A DNA stretch of 54,424 nt, taken from the NCBI RefSeq assembly GCF_005981925.1, contig NZ_VBVX01000007.1:1-54424 (forward strand), written 5' to 3'. The stretch comes from Streptomyces albidochromogenes (GTDB lineage: Bacteria > Actinomycetota > Actinomycetes > Streptomycetales > Streptomycetaceae). A program made the translations under genes and the position numbers. The notes under the pieces were generated by a model. That model was not told the DNA's origin. It saw nothing but the letters and a program-made list of their open reading frames with translations, and ran no database searches. Below, piece by piece: positions 9,250 through 16,292 of the stretch; the first letter of the stretch is position 1; every line of letters begins with the position of its first letter.

Positions 9250-9846
9250 ATGAGTGAGCCGACGGGACTGCGGGCCCGCAAGAAGGAGCGGACGCGCGAC
9301 GCCATCGGCGACGCGGCCGTCTCACTGTTCCTGGAGCGCGGCTTCGACGGCGTCTCGGTCAACGACATCGCAGCGGCGGCTGAGATCTCCAAGCCGACCC
9401 TCTTCCGGTACTTCCCCACCAAGGAAGACCTGGTGCTGCACCGGTTCGCGGACCACCAGGGCGAGGCGGCACGCGTCGTACGCGACCGTAGGTCCGGCAT
9501 CAAGCCGGTGACGGCGCTGCACCGGCACTTCCGGGCCGGCCTTGATGGGTACGACCCCGTCACCGGCCTCAACGATCACCCCGAGGTGGTGGCGTTCCAT
9601 CGGCTGGTGTTCACCACACCGAGCCTGGCGGCACGGCTCACGCGATACCAGCTCGAGGACGAGGAGGCACTGGCGGACGCCCTCGGCGAAGGCATCCAGG
9701 CACGTCTGCAAGCTGCCCAGGTACTCGCGGTCCAACGGGTGCTCGCCCGGACCAACTGGCAGAAGATCGCCGACGGTCGAACCGCCCGCGACGTCCACCC
9801 CGAGGCTGTAACCGACGCCGACCAGGCATTCAACCAACTGCGGTAA
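9250..9846 (+). CDS. TetR/AcrR family transcriptional regulator
   Basis: 198 residues from ATG 9250. The HTH is clear at about residues 10-57 (RARKKERTRDAIGDAAVSLF, VSVNDIAAAAEISKPTLFRY, FPTKEDLVLHRF). The C-terminal domain has HPEVVAFHRLVFTTPSLAAR and ends AVTDADQAFNQLR, as in MftR-type TetR regulators. It is paired divergently with the NmrA-like oxidoreductase, its probable target. No terminator was recognised directly downstream. Confidence 0.9.
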   Translation: MSEPTGLRARKKERTRDAIGDAAVSLFLERGFDGVSVNDIAAAAEISKPTLFRYFPTKEDLVLHRFADHQGEAARVVRDRRSGIKPVTALHRHFRAGLDGYDPVTGLNDHPEVVAFHRLVFTTPSLAARLTRYQLEDEEALADALGEGIQARLQAAQVLAVQRVLARTNWQKIADGRTARDVHPEAVTDADQAFNQLR

Positions 9847-10250
9847 CAGGCGCCCCCCCCGGTCGAAGAAGGCTCCGCAGCCTGGTGTACGCGCGTTGCC
9901 ACCGGCCCCCGTTAAGCCGCTTCCGCGCTGCTTCGATTGATGCTGGCGCCCTCTGACCATCATCGCCGGAGGTGACAACGGTCCACGTCACGAAGGCTCC
10001 GGCGGCGCGGCGACCGCAGTAGTGCGAGCAACGATCTCCCGGAAGGTGGGAATGACCAGGTCGACAGCCTCCCTCTGCGGCGCCGCGGTCAGCGCCAACG
10101 GGGCTGTGTGTAGTCGTTGGTGCGTGGGCGTTCGTCATGGTTGTGCAGCGGCGTGTTCATGAACAGGGCATGCAGCGTGCGGGCCGGGTCGGCACCTGTG
10201 ATCAGCGGTAAGTGCGGCATTGATCCTCCAGTTCAGCGGGCATGGGAGCC
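9847..10250. other. No gene recognised
   Basis: About 400 bases between the TetR gene and the glycosylase remnant. Frames on the minus strand (such as MTNAHAPTTTHSPVGADRG near 10138) look non-coding. GGCGCCCCCCCCGG near 9850 is a long C tract prone to indels. Confidence 0.4.
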
Positions 10251-10550
10251 CTAGGTGAGGGTTGAGAGCGCCTGGGTGTGCAGGGCGGTCCGGTCGGGGC
10301 TGGCCATGCCGGTCCACATCGGGGCGAAGGCCTTGTCCTTCTTGTCCGGCCAGCCAGGTTCGGGCGCGATCTGCGCGGCCCAGGTGCGCACGGCGAGGTC
10401 GTTGCGCGGGTAGATGCTGAAGTCGCCGGTGTAGTCCGCTGTTGCGGCGGCCCCGGTCCACGGACCGCTCCGGGGGACGCTGGTCAGTGCGGCGACCAGG
10501 GCGCGGGCGTCCCCGCGGACCCAGCGCTGGGCGTGCCGCTCGTAGTGCGA
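10251..10550 (-). pseudogene. HhH-GPD DNA glycosylase (AlkA-like), C-terminal remnant
   Basis: The minus-strand frame ending at 10251 reads ALVAALTSVPRSGPWTG (helix-hairpin-helix), then DYTGDFSIYPRNDLAVRTWA, where the aspartate of NDLAVR matches the catalytic Asp of HhH-GPD base-excision glycosylases, and ends HTQALSTLT. Upstream of about 10550 the sequence changes abruptly to an IS5-family transposase, so roughly the first half of the glycosylase is missing and was not found beyond the IS. Such enzymes excise alkylated bases such as 3-methyladenine; this copy should be inactive. Confidence 0.7.
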
Positions 10551-11125
10551 TCGCCTTCGAGCTGTAGCCCTTGTCACCGATGACGTGATCGGGTCTGGTG
10601 CGTGCCCGGCCCGGTCCGGTCCGGGCTACCCGGATGGCGTTCATCAGCGCGGCGAACTGGGTGCAGTCGTTGGTGTTCCCGCCGGTCAGAATAAACGCGA
10701 GCGGCGGCCAATCGCGTCGCAGGCGAGGTGGATCTTGCTGGTCAGTCCACCTCGCGGCCGTCCGAGGGCCGGGTTTCGACGCCCCTTCTTCGGGCCCCTG
10801 CTGCGTGCTTGTGGGCGCGGACGATCGTCGAGTCGACCGACATCAGCCACTCGATGTCGCCGGCCGCGTCCGCCTTCGCCTGGGCGGCCCGCAGCATCCG
10901 GTCGAACGTGCCGTCCGCCGCCCTGCGGCGGAAACGGGTGTGGAGGCTGGTCCACGGACCGTATCGCTCGGGCACCTCCCACCAGGGGGAGCCGGCCCTG
11001 GCCAGCCACAAGATCCCGTCGAAGACCTGCCGCCGGTCCTTCGGTGGCCTTCCCATCTTCGGTATCGGCGGCAGCAGCGGCTTTGACCGCTCGCACTGCT
11101 CGTCCGTCAGACAACCACGCGCCAC
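10551..11125 (-). mobile_element. IS5-family transposase remnant A, truncated and frameshifted
   Basis: It starts at GTG 11125 (VARGCLTDEQCERSKPLLPP). GPWTSLHTRFRRRAADGTFD and MSVDSTIVRAHKHAAGAR (first DDE aspartate in SVDST) follow. Sense then passes to another frame at GLTSKIHLACDAIGRR and on to TRPDHVIGDKGYSSKAI, where it stops being transposase. A frameshift near 10745 may be the programmed one used by some IS5 elements. The C-terminal third, including the DDE glutamate region, has been replaced by the glycosylase remnant. Confidence 0.75.
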
Positions 11126-11168
11126 ACCGAGATCGTTCCATCGGCTTGATCGACGCCTCAAGCCCGTG

Positions 11169-11453
11169 TCAGGACGCCGTCTCCTCTGTCTCCGCTTCCT
11201 CATCCGAGCCGAACATCTCGGCCAACAGACGCTGCCGCGCCGTCTTGAGGCGCTCTTCGTAGTCCGGCACGAAGATCTCAGCGAGCGTCGTTTCCAGGGC
11301 CCCGGAGAGTGTGTAGATCGGAGACCAGACTGCACGGTCGGTCTTCAACAGATCGTCCGGTACGTCGGACTGGTGCATCGCCTGATAAAGCCAGTCCGAC
11401 AGCACAAGAGCGTGATCGCGCGTGAACTTGATGGTTATTGGTTCTTCTGCCAC
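11169..11453 (-). CDS. Small hypothetical protein
   Basis: About 94 residues if started at GTG 11453 (VAEEPITIKFTRDHALVLSD). The open frame continues upstream into the IS remnant, so the natural start may have been altered. The protein has WLYQAMHQSDVPDDLL, VWSPIYTLSGALETTLAEIF, and an acidic tail MFGSDEEAETEETAS. No signal peptide, membrane span or enzyme motif was found. Composition and codon bias look genuine. No ribosome site is obvious before the GTG. Confidence 0.5.
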   Translation of the reverse strand: MAEEPITIKFTRDHALVLSDWLYQAMHQSDVPDDLLKTDRAVWSPIYTLSGALETTLAEIFVPDYEERLKTARQRLLAEMFGSDEEAETEETAS

Positions 11454-11599
11454 GAGGGAACAGTAACGCCCAGCTTTCGCCCTATCGCGCGGGCCCCTCA
11501 GCGCGCGGCCCCTGGCAACTGAGCCCGGCCAGTGATTCTCTGGCATGCACTGGTCCCCATCACCATTCGGATCCAGGTGAGCGATCAGGCCCAGAATCC

Positions 11600-12386
11600 C
11601 TCTGATTCCTCCCGACTGAGCCGGGGATACAACAATCCGCCTCGTGGCACACATGCACCGCTCGACGGTGTTGCGCTGCTTGTACGTCTCCCGGTCGAAG
11701 GAGGGCGGTCTGCCGCCGGCCTGTCCATGCCGCCGCCGGTTGGCTTGCTGGTCGGCCCGATCCGGGATCACCGCGCGGATGCCGCGTCTGCGCAGGTGGT
11801 TCCGGATCGCGCGGGAGGAGTACGCCGCGTCGGCCAGGACCATGTCCGGCCTGGTGCGGGGGCGTCCGTGTCGCCGTGGCACGCGCAGGCGGGCCATTGC
11901 CCCCATGTAGGCGGGTGCGTCGCCGGCCTGTCCGGCCGGTGAGGTAGAAGGCCAGTGGCCGGCAGCGGTCGTCGGCCGCGAGGTGGATCTTCGTGGTCAG
12001 TCCACCGCGGGACCGGCCAATGGCGTGGTCGTCCGGCTCGCCGGCAGGGGCCCCCTTTTTGCGGGCCCCTGCCGCGTGCTGGTGAGCCCGCACGATCGTG
12101 GAGTCCACCGACCCCAGCCCACGTCTTCGTCCGCGTCGGCCTGGGCGACCAGGGCGGTGAACACCCGCCCCCACGTGCCGCCGACGGCCCACATCCGCAG
12201 CCGGTTGTAGACACCCCGCCAGTTGCCGTACTTCTCCGGCAGGTGCACCCACTGCGTACCGGTCTGGAACGTGTAGGCGATCGCGTCGATCACCCCGCGG
12301 TGGTTCCGCCGGCGGCCACCCCGCTTCGATGTCCGGTCCGGGAGCAACGTCTCGATCCGCGCCCACTGCGCATCAGTCAACGGCAC
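11600..12386 (-). mobile_element. IS5-family transposase remnant B with two frameshifts
   Basis: It begins MPLTDAQWARIETLLPDRTS at 12386, then WVHLPEKYGNWRGVYNRLRM. The SVDSTIVRAHQHAAGARK segment and SRGGLTTKIHLAADDRC are in a second frame from about 12105. MGAMARLRVPRRHGRPRTRP and VLADAAYSSRAIRNHLRRRG are in a third from about 11925. It degenerates after NTVERC near 11660. The left border is uncertain because the frame runs on into the next gene. No perfect terminal repeat was identified. Confidence 0.75.
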
Positions 12387-12432
12387 GCCCGGACCAACGA
12401 CCGAAGGGCACGGTCCGGATCGGTGCCGTTCG

Positions 12433-12627
12433 TCAGGTCGCCTGCTCTGTACGCAGTCGTCGTACGTCCCGCACGAGCGCGTAGAAAGCGCTGAGGAAGA
12501 TCACAGCTCCAGCCGCAATCCAGAGAGCCGATGCCCCGGAGCGGTACTCACGAACGGCGCCGGCGAGCATCACCGTGCTGGCAAGAACGCCGAAGGCCGA
12601 GATCAGAGCGCTGACGCGGTTAGTCAC
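12433..12627 (-). CDS. Small membrane protein
   Basis: 64 residues from GTG 12627 (VTNRVSALISAFGVLASTVM). Two hydrophobic helices are visible at about residues 5-24 and 34-51 (ALWIAAGAVIFLSAFYALV), ending in a charged tail RDVRRLRTEQAT. Topology would place both ends on the cytoplasmic side. It lies 46 bases from the end of IS remnant B. No family is recognised. Confidence 0.6.
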   Translation of the reverse strand: MTNRVSALISAFGVLASTVMLAGAVREYRSGASALWIAAGAVIFLSAFYALVRDVRRLRTEQAT

Positions 12628-12681
12628 ACGGACATCATCACAGGCAACCTCGCTGAGCGGCAGTGCTCCAAACGAATCGGC

Positions 12682-13440
12682 CTAGTCGTGTTCGGAGTCA
12701 CTGGCCTGGATGGCCGGGTTGCAGTCCGGGGGCAGCGCATCTACGACCAGGGCGATCGCTTCGGCGGTGGTGGTGACAACGGTGTGCGTGCCGAGTGGTG
12801 CCTGTTGGCTGCCGACCCGCCAGCTGTTGTTGTCGGCGGGGCCTATCTCGAAGAGGTCGTGGGAGAAGGGCGGCGTGGGGGAGCGGTGGAATCTGAGCGT
12901 GCCGTGGGTGACGAACGGGGCGAGTTGGCGAAGCTGTGGGGTGTTGTATGCCTCTTCCACGAGAGAACTGTTCCATTGGTCTGCGGTCACGGCCCTCGCC
13001 ACATCCCACGCGTACTCGACAGCGCGCCCTTCCTCGTGTGCCACTGCGCGCGGGGAGGCGGTGAGCCACCCACGACGGCCGGCAATCATGGTGAGTGTGT
13101 CACCACGCTGCCAGTCGTGGATCGCCTGCGCCACGTCCTGCAGCGTCTTGGCATGCCCGGAAAGGGCCGCTCCCACCCAGGGCATCATCAACTTCACCTG
13201 GATTTCGTGCCTGTCGCGTTCCAGGACCACATGGACGATCCCACGGTCTGCTTCGACCACGAGCGTGACCGGCCCGTGAGGCGCCGAAGCCGATTCCGTG
13301 ACACGCAGGGGCGCCAGGGTGATGCCTGCTGCTGTCGCGAAGCGCCGTAGCCCAGCGCCCGGGTCGCCGGCGTCGGGGCTGAGCTCCGGGTAGAGCGTGG
13401 TATCCATCTTTGGCCCGTCGTGCGGGGACTGTGCGCTCAC
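12682..13440 (-). CDS. Hypothetical protein, about 252 residues
   Basis: GTG 13440 is chosen because AGAGGAAGATCATCT precedes it; a longer in-frame start has no ribosome site. Features include an N-terminal SAQSPHDGPKMDTTLYPELS, a beta-rich central part (GPVTLVVEADRGIVHVVLER, HEIQVKLMMPWVGAALSGHA), TLTMIAGRRGWLTASPRAVA and a C-terminal IALVVDALPPDC. No membrane span or catalytic motif was found. Its clean codon usage suggests a functional gene in the middle of IS debris. Confidence 0.65.
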   Translation of the reverse strand: MSAQSPHDGPKMDTTLYPELSPDAGDPGAGLRRFATAAGITLAPLRVTESASAPHGPVTLVVEADRGIVHVVLERDRHEIQVKLMMPWVGAALSGHAKTLQDVAQAIHDWQRGDTLTMIAGRRGWLTASPRAVAHEEGRAVEYAWDVARAVTADQWNSSLVEEAYNTPQLRQLAPFVTHGTLRFHRSPTPPFSHDLFEIGPADNNSWRVGSQQAPLGTHTVVTTTAEAIALVVDALPPDCNPAIQASDSEHD

Positions 13441-13572
13441 AGATGATCTTCCTCTCGTCCGGCTGGTCATGCTATTCGGCCGCTGCCCAGGGGCCGACCC
13501 CTCCTTTCCGAATCTGGGGGAAGTCCTGACTGCGGTACGTCGCGGCCTGTGCAAGCAGTGAGCCGGAGTCGT

Positions 13573-13800
13573 CTATCGGCGTGAGGCAGATCGCGGTCCG
13601 GTCAAGGGCAGCACCAGCCAATGGCTGATCAGGCAGCGGGCGAGCTTGAGGAACGCTTCGTGGATATCCGCTCGGCGTTCCGAGCGGATGCGGAGTCGTT
13701 TGAAACCATGCAGCCAGGCGAACGTTCACGCGACGCCCCATCTGTCGACGCCCAGACCGCTGCCGTGGGCTGTGCCACGTCGGGCGAGGGCCGGAACGAT
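13573..13800 (-). mobile_element. IS5-family transposase C-terminal remnant C
   Basis: The minus-strand frame encodes RRGTAHGSGLGVDRWGVA, then TFAWLHGFKRLRIRSERRAD and IHEAFLKLARCLI, the hallmark end of IS5-type (DDE_Tnp_1) transposases. The E of the DDE triad would precede this block but its VER motif is lost (GVARTFAW). The rest of the element is absent on both sides. Confidence 0.7.
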
Positions 13801-13814
13801 GCCGCGGGCGCGCG

Positions 13815-13907
13815 CTGCGGTCCGCGCTCTCGCTCGACGGTGAACTCACCGAGGAGCAGCGGGAGACGTACTTCGCGCTGCTCGAACCGCACGAGGACAC
13901 CGACTGA
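13815..13907 (+). pseudogene. 3' end of an unidentified gene cut by IS remnant C
   Basis: The plus frame LRSALSLDGELTEEQRETYF then ALLEPHEDTD runs into a stop at 13905-13907 and is followed by a good terminator hairpin. The upstream part of the gene is replaced by the IS fragment. Function is not recognisable from this short acidic tail. Confidence 0.45.
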
Positions 13908-13927
13908 TAGCACCCGCGCGTAGAGGA

Positions 13928-13954
13928 GCCGGAGCCAATGCCAGTGGCTCCGGC
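13928..13954 (+). terminator. Rho-independent-type hairpin
   Basis: GCCGGAGCC and GGCTCCGGC form a perfect 9-base stem around AATGCCAGT, 21 bases after the stop codon at 13907. Actinobacterial terminators often lack a U tract, as here. Confidence 0.65.
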
Positions 13955-13992
13955 CCCTTCGCGTGGACGTAGCCCGGTTCCCTCGTCGGCGG

Positions 13993-14085
13993 CCGTTCCC
14001 TCAGGGAACGGCGGGCGCACGGTTGCTCCCAATGGGACTAACGGGGGCAACCTGGCTTGGGCTGGAAACCCCTAAAAAGGGTTTC
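13993..14085. repeat. Two hairpins upstream of the 14156 gene
   Basis: CCGTTCCC-TCA-GGGAACGG (13993-14011) is an 8-base stem. GAAACCC-CTAAAAA-GGGTTTC (14065-14085) is a 7-base stem. They sit 70-160 bases upstream of the next start and could be operators, an attenuator or transcript ends. There is no coding sequence between 13908 and 14155. Confidence 0.5.
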
Positions 14086-14155
14086 GCTCCGTCAGACGAG
14101 GCCGGACGGGTGACGCGCGGGCCTGAGCACGGCCGACGGCGCGCACCCTGTCGCC

Positions 14156-14818
14156 ATGACCCCTGACACGTCCGTCGTCCGGCTCCCTCCCGTTGGCCAC
14201 CGCTTCGCCTCCGATGGGGGCGGCCGGGAGATCTTCGGGCGCCGCTTGGAGCTGGCGCTGGACACGAAGTACGACGAACGGGGCCGGTGGCCCTGGGGGA
14301 TGCTCGCGGCTGCTCGGCTGCTGACGGAACTGCGGCTTCGGGTGGACGAGCAGAGCGTGTTCGTCCCGCTCCTGGACCGGTTGCGGGGCGGCGTCCCCGT
14401 CGGCCGGCTCAGGGTCAAGGCATCGAGCGTCGAGGACGTCGCCGACCAGCTGGCCAAGTCAATCCGGGTGATGCTTCACGATGCCGAGGCCGGGGAGCTC
14501 CTGAGCGAGGCCGCCGACTACGCGTACGACGCGGTGTTGCGGTCCCGCACCTGGTGCGAGACGGATCGCACTGCGTTCCAGCCGATCCTCGGCCGGCCCG
14601 GCCTCGGACTGGCAGGTCGGTTCCGCCAGCGCAGGCAGGGACTGGAACGGCCTCCGCCTGGCCACCCCCAAGGCCGAGCGGTAGCCGCCGGAACGGACTC
14701 CACGAGGGACACGGCCGCCCAGCCCGAGACATCGGGCTGGGCGCCTTCTCGTGTGGATCGTCAACGGGGACTGCAAGCTGCACTTCGTGCCGCGTCTGGG
14801 CCGTATTCCGATCGCTAG
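14156..14818 (+). CDS. Hypothetical protein, probably frameshifted near its end
   Basis: Starts MTPDTSVVRLPPVGHRFASD at ATG 14156. The first 150 residues are plausible: IFGRRLELALDTKYDERGRW, MLAAARLLTELRLRVDEQSV, SVEDVADQLAKSIRVMLHDA, LLSEAADYAYDAVLRSRTW. After about 14605 the frame becomes arginine/proline-rich and runs through a terminator hairpin, while the +1 frame reads DWQVGSASAGRDWNGLRLAT and stops at 14684, just before that hairpin. The natural product is therefore likely about 176 residues. No family is recognised. Confidence 0.55.
   Translation: MTPDTSVVRLPPVGHRFASDGGGREIFGRRLELALDTKYDERGRWPWGMLAAARLLTELRLRVDEQSVFVPLLDRLRGGVPVGRLRVKASSVEDVADQLAKSIRVMLHDAEAGELLSEAADYAYDAVLRSRTWCETDRTAFQPILGRPGLGLAGRFRQRRQGLERPPPGHPQGRAVAAGTDSTRDTAAQPETSGWAPSRVDRQRGLQAALRAASGPYSDR
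14717..14742 (+). terminator. Strong terminator hairpin
   Basis: GCCCAGCCCGA and TCGGGCTGGGC form a perfect 11-base stem with loop GACA. It follows the alternative stop at 14684 by 32 bases and lies inside the longer frame of the preceding gene, which argues that the long frame is not natural. Confidence 0.75.
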
Positions 14819-14985
14819 TTGGCGGCTTCTCTCCGACATTGGGTGGCGGGCTGAAACCAGCCCTGAGACCTTCGTAGGGCGTCGCCGCAGCCGACTTTGT
14901 GCCGGCGCGCTGTCGGGCTTGCTCCGCCCGGACACTCATCGAGGGAAGTGAGCTGCCGAGCTCGTTGTCCTCCATCGAGGTACGC

Positions 14986-15021
14986 GGGGGCCCGGCATTC
15001 CCCGGGGAATGCCGGGCCCCC
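14986..15021. terminator. 36-base perfect palindrome, probable bidirectional terminator
   Basis: Two 18-base arms with no spacer, centred on CCCC/GGGG at 15003/15004 and starting GGGGGCCCGGCATTCC. It sits nine bases beyond the stop codon of the minus-strand WXG100 remnant and downstream of the plus-strand gene at 14156. It is therefore placed to stop transcription from both sides. Confidence 0.7.
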
Positions 15022-15029
15022 CGGGCGGG

Positions 15030-15161
15030 TCAGCCCCACATGCCGACGTTCTTCCTCTCTGCGGCCTGGTAGTTCTGGGCCGCTGTGCTGAGGGACTGCT
15101 GGGTGGCGTTGAGGCTCTCGTCCAGTTCAGTCTCCCGTCCCCGCCGTACGACAACACGGCG
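15030..15161 (-). pseudogene. WXG100/ESX-type protein, C-terminal remnant
   Basis: The minus frame ending at 15030 reads ELDESLNATQQSLSTAAQNY then QAAERKNVGMWG, the typical second helix and tail of actinobacterial WXG100 proteins. Upstream, the frame meets a stop at 15162-15164 without a start codon, so the WxG hairpin and first helix are missing. It is followed at once by the long palindrome. Confidence 0.55.
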
Positions 15162-15215
15162 CTACGCCGTGCCTGCTGGCCCTGTCCATCCGCGTGCTCT
15201 GGCCTCTATTCTGGA

Positions 15216-15960
15216 CTACGCCCCCCGGGCAGTCAGCCGCCGCACCCGTGGAGCTGCGTCGGCAGTGCGCGCCCAGTAGCAGAAAGACCGCGTCTTCACC
15301 CGGGCCTGACGGGCGGACTCCACGGATTCGAGCAGTGCGGACATGAGGTCGACGACGACGGGGGCGGCGGTCGGCTCGGCCGGGGCGCCTTCGGGCTTCG
15401 TACCCTCAGCCTTTGCGCGGATCAGGCCTTCGAGGGCTTCACGGTAATGATCGTAAAAACCGCTGAGGTCCTCAACGGCCAATGGCCTCCATGCGGTCGA
15501 TGGCCGCCTGGATCTCCTCGTCATCCACCGGCACCGGCTTGAGGACCAGGGACTCGGGAGAGCGCACTTCGTCCGGCCATTTCAAACTGTGCAGGACGAG
15601 CGCGTCATCCTTGATCCGCAGCAGGCCCAGGCGCTCCCGGTTGTGCCACGCGTACTTGGCCACGGCCACCTTGCTGGACCGCTCCAGGGCCTGCCGGAGC
15701 AGGACGTACGGCTTCGCGGCCACGGCGCCGTCGGCTGCCAGGTAGTACGAGTCGCCGATCCGCACGGGTCGATGGACTCGGCCGGCACGAACGCGACGAT
15801 CTCAATGGCCTTCGCCGCAGGCAGGGGCATGCTGTCGAGCTCCGCGTCGGTCACCTCGGTGATCGTGTCGCCGGAGACCTCGTAACCGCGCCCGATCTCG
15901 CCGTGCTGAACGACCTGCTCGTCCAGCTCGCCGTCGGCCGGCCGGGGAAGCGGCTGCGCG
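15216..15960 (-). pseudogene. Ku protein (bacterial NHEJ), truncated with two frameshifts
   Basis: Ku core blocks appear in order in three frames. GEIGRGYEVSGDTITEVTDA, DSMPLPAAKAIEIVAFVPAE and SIDP (to about 15768) come first. Then RIGDSYYLAADGAVAAKPYV, LLRQALERSSKVAVAKYAWH, NRERLGLLRIKDDALVLHSL and WPDEVRSP (to about 15486). Then LAVEDLSGFYDHYREALEGL and PVVVDLMSALLESVESARQA. Single-base deletions near 15768 and 15486 explain the breaks. The N-terminal 40-50 residues are missing or unrecognisable upstream of 15935, and the end differs from normal Ku tails. Intact Ku binds DNA ends with LigD. Confidence 0.85.
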
Positions 15961-16161
15961 GGGTGCAGCCGCAGTGCTCCGGACGGGTCGGGAACCTCGT
16001 GTTCTCGTGGAGCGTTCGGGCCCGCACGGTGAGGTGCCGCCCTTGTCTCCCCAGGGTTGCGGTGCTGCCTTCGGACCGCACTGGAGGGTTCCCGCAGCGC
16101 TGACGCATCGAGGCCTTGGTCTCCCGCCGGACCAATCCGGCAATTCGGCTGCGCGCTGGTG

Positions 16162-16201
16162 ACCGGCCAGTAATGGCCGGTTGTTTGACCTGTCTGACCT
16201 G
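16162..16201 (+). promoter_or_regulatory. Hairpin and TGACCTG direct repeat upstream of the toxin-like gene
   Basis: ACCGGCCA-GTAA-TGGCCGGT (16162-16181) is a perfect 8-base stem followed by TTGTTTG. TGACCTG then occurs twice with a 9-base period (16186 and 16195). They lie 90-130 bases before ATG 16293 and may be an operator region or an upstream terminator plus activator site. The rest of 15961-16292 holds no recognised gene. Confidence 0.4.
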
Positions 16202-16292
16202 CACTTTAAGCGCCTAGCTTCCAGATGTCCGGCCCGCAGCACACACCGTTGCGGGGCCATGAAGCGGCACAGCCGACGCTCAGGGAGCGACG

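Noticed and set aside
13928..14085. tRNA gene or attachment site suggested by several short stems
   Set aside because: The stems do not assemble into a cloverleaf and there is no CCA-type acceptor or T-loop consensus.
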